Below, in pieces: positions 1 through 5,592 of a DNA stretch of 8,199 nucleotides (within the stretch, counting starts at the first letter, position 1; each line of letters starts with the position of its first letter). Under the pieces are notes generated by a model that saw nothing but the letters and a program-made list of their open reading frames with translations, had not been told where the DNA came from and did no database searches. The translations under genes and the position numbers were made by a program. The stretch is from positions 1 through 8,199 of the forward strand of contig USQO01000084.1 in the NCBI GenBank assembly GCA_900556845.1. The letters run 5' to 3'. The DNA is from an uncultured Bacteroides sp. (GTDB taxonomy: Bacteria > Bacteroidota > Bacteroidia > Bacteroidales > Bacteroidaceae).

Positions 1-25
1 GCTCGGAGATGTGTATAAGAGACAG
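1..25 (+). other. Sequencing adapter (Nextera/Tn5 read-2 end)
   Basis: The bases match the 3' part of the Nextera read-2 transposase adapter, ending in the Tn5 mosaic end AGATGTGTATAAGAGACAG at 7-25. This is library-preparation sequence left in an assembly, not genome. Translated in the frame of the next gene it gives the peptide MYKRQ, a recurrent artefact at the start of predicted proteins from contig ends. It marks the window start as a contig edge; genuine genomic sequence begins at about 26. Confidence 0.97.
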
Positions 26-31
26 TCAATT

Positions 32-3000
32 ATGAACAAAAAGTTTCTAAGTGTGACCCTGTTCAGTGCCTTGATGATAGGTGCGACAGGAACGTTCACG
101 TCTTGTAAGGACTATGATGACGACATCAAGAACTTGCAGGAACAACTGGACAAGAAAGCTTCACTTGAAGAGCTGGCTGCAAAAGTTTCGACTTTGGAGA
201 CAGCTGTCAACGATGCTAAAACAGCTGCCAACGAAGCTAAGGACAAGGCTCAGGAAGCTTTGGACAAGGCCGGTTCGGCAGAAGGTGGTGTTTCTGATGA
301 CGACTTGAAAGCTCTGAAGAAAGAACTGCAAGACCAAATCGACAAGTTGGCTTCTTTGGACATCGTAAACCAAAAGATTGCGGCTCTGAAAGAAGAATTG
401 AAAGGCGACTTCGTTACAGACGAGAAGCTGAAGGACTTGGCTGCTGAAATTGACAAGGTAAGTGCTGAGGTGATGTCCCTGATTGGTCATCGTCTGACCA
501 GCCTGGCCGTAATCCCTACCAGCCACATCAACGGTATTGCCGCCATCACGCTGACTACCCTGCAATATACCCCGCAGAAGTATCAGGCTATGGCTAAGCA
601 TACAACTCAAGACCACACTACGACTCCGGTTTTGGACCACGTAAATGCTGCTGCTACAGCTAACTCCATTTCTACAGATTACAACGAGGCTTATTTCCAT
701 GTAAGCCCCAGCGTAGGTGTCCGTACTTCAGATATTGAATTGCCCTCATTTGATTGCATCACATCTGAAAATATTATGACCAAGGCTACCGGTGCTGATA
801 TTAAGACTAACAGCCCGATTCAACCGGTTAAGTACGACATCAATAAGGACGTGCTGACAGTAAAATTCAAAAAGACAGTCAAGGGTTCTATCGCTGCAAC
901 GACTGCCGGCGACAAGGAAAAGTTCTACATGGCATCTTTGAAAGCTCCTATCGCTGCTGAAAACTATACAGCTGCTGAAAAGAAAGCTTTTGACGAACAA
1001 GGTACTAAGGTGTATGTGAACTCTGAATATGTACGTCTGCACGAAGAGGTTAAGGTTCCGTATCTGGTTAATAGCAAAACTGACTTTAGCAAAACTATGA
1101 CCGGTAAGTTTGCCGATGAAATCCAGAACGACGGCAAAGAAGACTTCTATGTACACTATCATGACTCTGTATGCGTATACGAATCTAAAGCCAACGAATA
1201 TGTAGACTTTAAGCAACCTTATAACGAGCCGCTTGATTTGAAGAAATTGGTGAAGGTTTGTGTTACAGACGCTAAAGATGCTAAAACTAACCACGCTAAC
1301 CATGCAAATCTGGCAAACTACAAGGATTATGGTCTGACATTCCGTTTCTACATCCCTACTGCTCCTTATAACACATTGGGTGGCGTAGATGGTAACACCA
1401 ACAAGACAGACCAGCAGAAATTTGCCAAGCTGGATTCTCACGAAAACGGTATCATGTCTTCCAAGGTTTACACTGTCGAAGGTACTTCTGCAACAGCTGT
1501 AGGTCGTGAGCCTATCGTTCGCGTGGAACTGGTGGATACAGTAAACAATGCTTTGGTTGCCATGCGTTACCTGAAAGTGAAATGGGTGAAAGAAGCTGGC
1601 GAGAGAGAGTTGTCTCATGCTTTTGCTGATTCTATCTATTACTGCAGCAACTACACCGGTCGTATCGGTACTCAGGAAATGAATGAGGACATCTACGACA
1701 AGGCTAAAGAAGGTGGTATGACCAAGCAGGAATTCCACGCCGTTTATACTCAATTTGATGGTACAAAGGGTGCCGGCGAAGGTACGGCTTCTGTGATTGC
1801 CAACTCTGAAGCTGGTGTAGAATCTTACAACATCATCTGGACACTGACTCATGCAGACATCGTTAAGAAGTATCCGAACTGGAACAACCAGGAAAAGATG
1901 AGCTTCAGCAAGGTTTGCTACTACTCCGATCCTACAGGTGCATATCCTACATTGAAGATTACTTTGACACGTACTATCTACAAGCCGGTATTCAACCTCT
2001 GGGGTTACGATGGCCGCTACTGGAAGAACGACAATGAATGGTCCACATTCAATGTAAACCCGATTGTTTACAATACCGAGGAATCCAACCCGGCATGGTC
2101 TAACAATACAGAGAATAACCCGACATGTAACATCTACACAGACTTGCTGAACGGTTTCCTGAACGACCTCGGAGTTAAACCGACAACCGGTTTGGGCGGC
2201 GCAATCTGGTATGCCGATGCACTGCGTGCCGGTAAGAAGTTCTTCTATTCCGGACTGTATCCTTATGCTGCCAGCGGCCACCAGGGTGTGAAAGGTGGTG
2301 CTTATTCAGAGGAAGGTGCCCGCTTCGTGTTCGACAAAGAAAAACTGGAAGCTGCCAATTCTGCTTACAAGTACGAATATTTCAACGGTACAAGCGTTGT
2401 TGAAAAGACTGCGACTGTAAGTCCTGACGGAACAATCCTGTACATCGACGGCAAGAAAGCTGCTGAGATTGTGAACTACGCTCCCAACAAGCTGGATGCC
2501 AATGAAATCACTTACAACATCAAGTTGGAAGAAGTAAACCCGACTCACGCACCGCGTAGCGGCGACGCTCCGACAGAAGCTGCCAAGGCTCTCGTAGGCA
2601 AGTATGTCCCCATCAAGTTGGTTGCCGACGTATGCTACAAAGATGCTTGTGCTGCTGGTTCTCTGCTGGCTGCTGCCCACACTGCAACTATCAAGGAATA
2701 TGATGCATTTATCATCGAACCGTTGACAGTAACTACAGGTGAAACTGAGAACTTTACTGATGCAACTGTAGGTGGTAGTACAATTGACGTTAAGGGTGCT
2801 TTCACTTATGTTTCTTGGAATGCTGACGAATCAGGCAAGAAGTATATTGTAGCCAATACTACCGGCTTGCAGAAAGCTTTGTGGGAATTCTACGAAGTAG
2901 TTCCGGGCGAATGGATGACAGACCAAATCAAGTCTAACTTGAAACTGGTTAACGGTAACTTGGTTCCGACTGATGGTGTAACAAACGGTCCTCTGCCTTC

Positions 3001-3184
3001 TAATACCAAGGTTGTTTACAACCAGGCAGATGAAACTCTGACTTACAACAACTACAGCGGTACTCCGGTTAACTGGGATTACAAATTGTTCATCCCTGTG
3101 AAGTTCGGTTACAAGTGGAAGACATTCACTTTGACATTCGAAGTTGATGTTAAGAAGAACTCTGGTACTCCTGCTCAAAGATAA
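32..3184 (+). CDS. Large coiled-coil surface lipoprotein
   Basis: The protein is 1050 residues from the ATG at 32. An upstream in-frame ATG at 11 is adapter sequence and was rejected. Residues 1-24 form a lipoprotein signal peptide (Lys3-Lys4, a hydrophobic core, then FTS before Cys25). Cys25 is followed by KDYDDD, an acidic stretch like the surface-export signals of Bacteroidetes lipoproteins. Residues about 30-150 are heptad-rich, Ala/Lys/Glu/Leu-rich and likely coiled coil. They lead into RLTSLAVIPTSHINGIAAI at about 154-172, a junction resembling the N-terminal region of Bacteroides cell-surface proteins (often labelled PL29-lyase N-terminal-like); I do not claim lyase activity. The remaining roughly 880 residues look like beta-rich extracellular repeats without catalytic motifs I recognise. 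Codon use is strongly biased (AAG, GCT, GGT, AAC, CTG), as in abundant proteins. An S-layer or abundant surface coat is possible but unproven. Only six genomic bases remain upstream, so promoter and ribosome site are missing. Confidence 0.9.
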   Translation: MNKKFLSVTLFSALMIGATGTFTSCKDYDDDIKNLQEQLDKKASLEELAAKVSTLETAVNDAKTAANEAKDKAQEALDKAGSAEGGVSDDDLKALKKELQDQIDKLASLDIVNQKIAALKEELKGDFVTDEKLKDLAAEIDKVSAEVMSLIGHRLTSLAVIPTSHINGIAAITLTTLQYTPQKYQAMAKHTTQDHTTTPVLDHVNAAATANSISTDYNEAYFHVSPSVGVRTSDIELPSFDCITSENIMTKATGADIKTNSPIQPVKYDINKDVLTVKFKKTVKGSIAATTAGDKEKFYMASLKAPIAAENYTAAEKKAFDEQGTKVYVNSEYVRLHEEVKVPYLVNSKTDFSKTMTGKFADEIQNDGKEDFYVHYHDSVCVYESKANEYVDFKQPYNEPLDLKKLVKVCVTDAKDAKTNHANHANLANYKDYGLTFRFYIPTAPYNTLGGVDGNTNKTDQQKFAKLDSHENGIMSSKVYTVEGTSATAVGREPIVRVELVDTVNNALVAMRYLKVKWVKEAGERELSHAFADSIYYCSNYTGRIGTQEMNEDIYDKAKEGGMTKQEFHAVYTQFDGTKGAGEGTASVIANSEAGVESYNIIWTLTHADIVKKYPNWNNQEKMSFSKVCYYSDPTGAYPTLKITLTRTIYKPVFNLWGYDGRYWKNDNEWSTFNVNPIVYNTEESNPAWSNNTENNPTCNIYTDLLNGFLNDLGVKPTTGLGGAIWYADALRAGKKFFYSGLYPYAASGHQGVKGGAYSEEGARFVFDKEKLEAANSAYKYEYFNGTSVVEKTATVSPDGTILYIDGKKAAEIVNYAPNKLDANEITYNIKLEEVNPTHAPRSGDAPTEAAKALVGKYVPIKLVADVCYKDACAAGSLLAAAHTATIKEYDAFIIEPLTVTTGETENFTDATVGGSTIDVKGAFTYVSWNADESGKKYIVANTTGLQKALWEFYEVVPGEWMTDQIKSNLKLVNGNLVPTDGVTNGPLPSNTKVVYNQADETLTYNNYSGTPVNWDYKLFIPVKFGYKWKTFTLTFEVDVKKNSGTPAQR

Positions 3185-3205
3185 TCATCACTGCAGATAA
3201 CTAAT

Positions 3206-3248
3206 AAAAGAGAGTGTTTCCGGAAAAGAAGCACTCTCTTTTCTATAA
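3206..3248 (+). terminator. Rho-independent terminator of the large lipoprotein gene
   Basis: A perfect 11-bp stem pairs AAAAGAGAGTG (3206-3216) with CACTCTCTTTT (3232-3242) around a 15-base loop, and the descending arm runs into a T-rich stretch. It starts 22 bases after the stop codon of the large lipoprotein gene. Its position before the next gene suggests that gene needs its own promoter or depends on read-through. Confidence 0.85.
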
Positions 3249-3261
3249 AAACAAAAGAACA

Positions 3262-3609
3262 ATGAGACGAACGATTTTGGCTATGTTGACAATAGCTTTC
3301 GGTTTTTTATATTCTTGTACCAATACTAACAGTACAGAGTCTACTCATTCTTTCGCCGGTACATTCATAACGGAAAATGGCGTGAGGTTTGAACTCCGTG
3401 CAGACTCAACCACCCTCATCACTTTCTCTGATTCAGTGAAGTATGAAGGTACATGGAAGTCTTGCAAGGCCGAAGACCACTTAGAGTATGCCAATATCGA
3501 ATTTGGAGGTTATCAGGAATACTATTATTTAAAAGATGAAAAGCTTTACCGAAGTGAGCGCGAAATGCGCCACGATGCTTTGGGAACAAAAGTGAAATAT
3601 CAGGAATAA
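3262..3609 (+). CDS. Small hypothetical lipoprotein
   Basis: The protein is 115 residues from the ATG at 3262. A longer frame begins at 3214, but those extra codons lie inside the upstream terminator hairpin, so the inner start was chosen. Residues 1-18 are a short lipoprotein signal (MRRT, hydrophobic LAMLTIAFGFL, then YS before Cys19), so the product should be lipid-anchored in the cell envelope. After a Ser/Thr/Asn-rich linker (20-30), residues 31-115 alternate polar and aromatic residues in short strands (FAGTFITENGVRFELRADST, YEGTWKSC, YQEYYYLKDEKLYRS). This is like small lipocalin-like or NlpE-like beta-barrel lipoproteins; the resemblance is to overall pattern only. No catalytic motif is visible. 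Function is unknown. It stands between two terminators and so is probably monocistronic, but no clear Bacteroides promoter was found in the 77-base gap before it. Confidence 0.8.
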   Translation: MRRTILAMLTIAFGFLYSCTNTNSTESTHSFAGTFITENGVRFELRADSTTLITFSDSVKYEGTWKSCKAEDHLEYANIEFGGYQEYYYLKDEKLYRSEREMRHDALGTKVKYQE

Positions 3610-3634
3610 ACTGAAGAGTAAAACATTTGCATAG

Positions 3635-3680
3635 AAGAGGCTATCTCAAGTGCATTTTGAGACAGCCTCTTGCTTTTTTC
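3635..3680 (+). terminator. Rho-independent terminator after the small lipoprotein gene
   Basis: A 15-bp stem pairs 3635-3649 with 3657-3671, with one A/C mismatch (3643 against 3663) and a 7-base loop. It is followed by GCTTTTTTC. It lies 25 bases past the stop codon of the small lipoprotein gene. Confidence 0.9.
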
Positions 3681-3828
3681 AGCAATTCACCATTTAGACA
3701 GTTGTACGCAGCAAAAGTGACAAGAATTTATAAGAGTTTGAACAATATAACAAGCTATCTTCTTATGTACTCAGCAGAATCAAGCAAAGCCGGCCTAGAA
3801 ATATAGTGTGATTCTCATAAGAGATTAT
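3681..3828. other. Non-coding stretch, no recognisable content
   Basis: No frame with coding character, RNA gene or clear promoter was seen between the upstream terminator and the small reading frame that begins at 3829. All frames are short. It may be decayed sequence, given the possible gene relic that follows. Confidence 0.5.
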
Positions 3829-3957
3829 ATGCTTAGCCCAAAAGCCACTGAAAGAATTATCACAGAGGCCGTTGAAGCAGTGAAGGACTGGCAGGCTTTA
3901 AGAGTAAAGCCAGAAATAGGTAGACAGGAAATGGATAGATTCATAAACTTATTCTAG
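3829..3957 (+). pseudogene. Small ORF, possible HipA C-terminal relic
   Basis: The frame encodes 42 residues from ATG to TAG and is open upstream to 3799 without another ATG. The peptide is amphipathic: SPKATERIITEAVEAVKDWQAL, then a segment ending GRQEMDRFINLF. The pattern ERII-x-EAVEAVKDW followed by a short basic helix recalls the C-terminal helices of long HipA-family kinases. With no kinase core upstream it would be the surviving tail of a decayed hipA. The location, just upstream of an intact hip operon, fits that idea, but the similarity is from memory of the family and is weak. A 7-bp hairpin (3894-3900 with 3905-3911) lies within it. No good ribosome site precedes the ATG. It could instead be a small genuine peptide or a chance frame. 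Confidence 0.35.
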
Positions 3958-3963
3958 CTAATT

Positions 3964-3981
3964 TATACCCGAAAAGATATA
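3964..3981 (+). promoter_or_regulatory. Putative hip operator O1 (degenerate)
   Basis: TATACCC (3964-3970), four bases, then AGATATA, which matches GGGTATA at five of seven positions. It is the most distal and weakest of three similar palindromes and begins 41 bp before the second. Confidence 0.5.
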
Positions 3982-4004
3982 ATCTCTTTCTCCTTTAATC
4001 TTTT

Positions 4005-4022
4005 TATACCCTTATGGGTGTA
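4005..4022 (+). promoter_or_regulatory. Putative hip operator O2
   Basis: TATACCC-TTAT-GGGTGTA is an 18-bp palindrome with one mismatch between its arms. It begins 41 bp after O1 and 41 bp before O3, and covers the place where a -33 element would lie for the promoter whose -7 box is at 4040. Its overall size matches the 18-bp TATCC-N8-GGATA operators known for E. coli HipB. Confidence 0.7.
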
Positions 4023-4039
4023 ATAACGAAAATATATTC

Positions 4040-4047
4040 TATCTTTG
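4040..4047 (+). promoter_or_regulatory. Bacteroides-type -7 box of the hip operon
   Basis: TATCTTTG fits the Bacteroides consensus TAnnTTTG exactly and lies 19 bases before the hipB-like start codon, giving a very short leader. No clear TTTG -33 element is present at the usual spacing; that region is occupied by operator O2 instead. Confidence 0.7.
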
Positions 4048-4063
4048 TACCCCAAAGGGTATA
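4046..4063 (+). promoter_or_regulatory. Putative hip operator O3 overlapping -7 box and start site
   Basis: TGTACCC-CAAA-GGGTATA has the same layout as O2, with one arm mismatch. It overlaps the end of the -7 box and the predicted transcription start, and ends three bases before the first start codon. A bound repressor here would block polymerase directly, which fits autorepression by the HipB-like protein. AAGGG inside the site (4055-4059) could also serve as the ribosome site, seven bases from the ATG. Confidence 0.7.
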
Positions 4064-4066
4064 AAA

Positions 4067-4291
4067 ATGGAATATACGGAACAAACAACATTATCCAAAT
4101 ATGTAAAAGCGATGCGTAAGCAGTACAATCTGACCCAAGTGGAACTTTCGGAAAAGTCAGGAGTAGGCTTGCGCTTTGTCCGTGAATTGGAGCAAGGCAA
4201 ACAGACGCTGCGGTTGGACAAGGTAAACCAGCTACTGTCTTTGTTCGGCAGCGAAGTTGGCGCAGTACCTATAACTAAAACTGACGAATGA
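4067..4291 (+). CDS. hipB: HipB-like Xre-family antitoxin/repressor
   Basis: This is a 74-residue DNA-binding protein. Nearly the whole chain is one Xre/Cro-type helix-turn-helix: LSKYVKAMRKQYNLTQVELSEKSGVG (about 9-34) supplies the first helices and turn, LRFVRELEQGKQTLRLDKVNQLL (about 35-57) the recognition helix and the following helices. This pattern is typical of the y4mF/HipB group. In hip systems HipB dimers bind palindromic operators, repress their own operon and hold the kinase complex on DNA. Three candidate operators precede this gene, one covering the promoter. It is the first gene of a three-gene operon. Its stop codon overlaps the next start as ATGA, so translation is probably coupled. 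It is at the short end for HipB and lacks a long C-terminal tail. The assignment is confident as to family; the role is inferred from context. Confidence 0.88.
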   Translation: MEYTEQTTLSKYVKAMRKQYNLTQVELSEKSGVGLRFVRELEQGKQTLRLDKVNQLLSLFGSEVGAVPITKTDE

Positions 4292-4617
4292 TGAAGCAGG
4301 CATTGATAAATCTCCGAGGAATAAAAGCCGGTATCCTCACAGAGGATGAGGATGGCTATACCTTCCAGTACGATACGGAATTCCTGCAGTCGGATGTTGC
4401 AGAAGCTGTCAGTCTCACATTACCCTTGACAGAGAAAGCCTATCACGACAAAGTGCTGTTTCCTTTTTTCGACGGGCTGATACCCGAAGGATGGCTGCTT
4501 GACATTGCGGAAAAGAACTGGAAAATAGATGCACGTGACCGAATGTCACTGTTGCTGGCGTGCTGTAAAGACTGTATCGGTGCAGTGGGTATCGAACCTA
4601 TAAATGAGGAGGATTAA
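4288..4617 (+). CDS. hipS: HipS-like free-standing HipA N-terminal subdomain
   Basis: This 109-residue protein corresponds to the N-terminal subdomain 1 of HipA (Couple_hipA family) encoded as a separate gene. Family features visible are GIKAGILTED at 11-20, YTFQYDTEFL at 24-33, VSLTLPLTEKAY at 41-52, FPFFDGLIPEGWLL at 58-71 and LLACCKDCIGAVGI at 89-102. In E. coli O127 HipBST the equivalent protein, HipS, is the actual antitoxin and is reported to insert a conserved tryptophan into the kinase active site. Trp69, in the PEGW motif here, is the natural counterpart. The start at 4288 is preferred over an adjacent ATG at 4291 because it overlaps the previous stop as ATGA. No separate Shine-Dalgarno is seen. 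The kinase gene begins three bases after the stop. It is not a truncated hipA: the break falls at the natural domain boundary and the next gene has its own strong ribosome site. Confidence 0.87.
   Translation: MMKQALINLRGIKAGILTEDEDGYTFQYDTEFLQSDVAEAVSLTLPLTEKAYHDKVLFPFFDGLIPEGWLLDIAEKNWKIDARDRMSLLLACCKDCIGAVGIEPINEED
4606..4612 (+). promoter_or_regulatory. Strong Shine-Dalgarno of the hipT-like gene
   Basis: GAGGAGG lies seven bases before the ATG at 4620, inside the last codons of the preceding gene. It is the only strong Shine-Dalgarno noticed in the window. It supports independent translation of the kinase, arguing that the split from the N-terminal subdomain is genuine and not a recent frameshift. 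Confidence 0.8.
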
Positions 4618-4619
4618 AA

Positions 4620-5561
4620 ATGGCAAAATGTCTGTATTGCTACAAAGAACTGAATGGAAATGAGAGGGATTTCCACAAGGCTTGCTCAAAAAAGATATTC
4701 GGGACACTAGAGGCGCCTATATTGCCTTATACGCACAATAATCTCAACGATTTGGCAAGGCAGGTAATTCGCAGTCAGACCACACTGACCGGAGTGCAGG
4801 CCAAATTATCATTGGATATCAACAAAGGAAGTAAAAACGAGTCTGGACGATTTACGATTGTAGGCTTATGGGGGCGCTATATTTTGAAGCCGCAAACCGA
4901 ACGGTTCGGCAATCTTCCCGAATTAGAGGATCTGACAATGCATCTTGCGGAGATAGCCAAGATACGAGTTGTGCCGCATAGCCTCATCCGCTTTGAGGAT
5001 GGTGAATTATGCTATATCACCCGGCGCATAGACCGCACGAATGAAGGGGGAAAATTGGCTATGGAAGACATGTGCCAACTTTCTGAAAAACTCACTGAAC
5101 AAAAATACAAAGGTTCTTATGAACAGATTGCGAAGTTAGTGCTGAGATATTCATCCGCTCCCAAATTGGACCTGGTGAATTTCTGGGAGCAAGTCGTCTT
5201 TTCATGGATAACCGGTAATGCCGACATGCATTTGAAGAACTTCTCGCTTTATAGTCCCCAACAAGAGGTATATACGCTCACACCAGCATATGACATGCTG
5301 TCTACCGCATTGGTGATGCCTGAAGACACCGAAGAACTTGCACTTACACTAAACGGCAAAAAACGTAAATTGAGGAAGGCTGACTTTGTCATGTCCATGC
5401 GGGCGTCGGGATTGGACGAAAAAGTAATAGAAAACCTCTTCAAGAAACTCTTGAAAGTAGAAACCAAATGGATGGAGTTCATCAGTCTCTCTTTTCTACC
5501 GGAGGAGATGCAAATATCATATAAAGACATGATAAGCATAAAACTCAATATGCTGAAATGA
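4620..5561 (+). CDS. hipT: HipT-like Ser/Thr kinase toxin (HipA core)
   Basis: This is a 313-residue HipA-family kinase lacking the N-terminal subdomain, which is encoded by the gene before it. Residues 1-24 carry Cys4-x2-Cys7-x11-His19-x2-Cys22, a likely zinc-binding knuckle. TTLTGVQAKLSL (54-65) is the Gly-rich loop region, equivalent to SIAGAQEKT of HipA and S-I-S-G of E. coli HipT. YILKP (87-91) supplies the ATP-binding Lys90, GNADMHLKNF (199-208) is the catalytic loop with Asp202 and Asn207, and Asp225 in TPAYDMLS is the Mg-binding acid. The chain then continues helical to the C-terminus. Known HipA and HipT inactivate aminoacyl-tRNA synthetases (GltX and TrpS respectively) by phosphorylation; the target here is unknown. 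Thr55 and Thr57 stand where E. coli HipT has regulatory Ser57 and Ser59. All catalytic residues are present, so the toxin is probably active. It is the last gene of the operon and convergent with the ATPase gene, 31 bases away, with no obvious terminator between. Confidence 0.9.
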   Translation: MAKCLYCYKELNGNERDFHKACSKKIFGTLEAPILPYTHNNLNDLARQVIRSQTTLTGVQAKLSLDINKGSKNESGRFTIVGLWGRYILKPQTERFGNLPELEDLTMHLAEIAKIRVVPHSLIRFEDGELCYITRRIDRTNEGGKLAMEDMCQLSEKLTEQKYKGSYEQIAKLVLRYSSAPKLDLVNFWEQVVFSWITGNADMHLKNFSLYSPQQEVYTLTPAYDMLSTALVMPEDTEELALTLNGKKRKLRKADFVMSMRASGLDEKVIENLFKKLLKVETKWMEFISLSFLPEEMQISYKDMISIKLNMLK

Positions 5562-5592
5562 TACGAAACCCAACAAGGATTTCCTCTTTCTA

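Noticed and set aside
11..31. Upstream ATG giving a seven-residue longer lipoprotein
   Set aside because: Most of those codons are Nextera adapter; the signal peptide begins properly at the ATG at 32.
746..2281. 511-codon reading frame on the minus strand
   Set aside because: It lies wholly inside the lipoprotein gene, has no start signals or recognisable domain, and is explained by sense-strand codon bias.
3214..3261. Longer start for the small lipoprotein
   Set aside because: The extra codons lie in the terminator hairpin of the preceding gene and would place a basic segment before a complete signal peptide starting at 3262.
3894..3911. GGCTTTA/TAAAGCC hairpin as a terminator
   Set aside because: No T-tract follows it and it lies inside a small reading frame with no gene ending just upstream.
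4288..5561. hipA split by a frameshift or premature stop
   Set aside because: The break is at the natural subdomain boundary, the second gene has its own strong Shine-Dalgarno and ATG, and its N-terminus carries an ordered Cys/His set, all matching the genuine three-gene hip layout.
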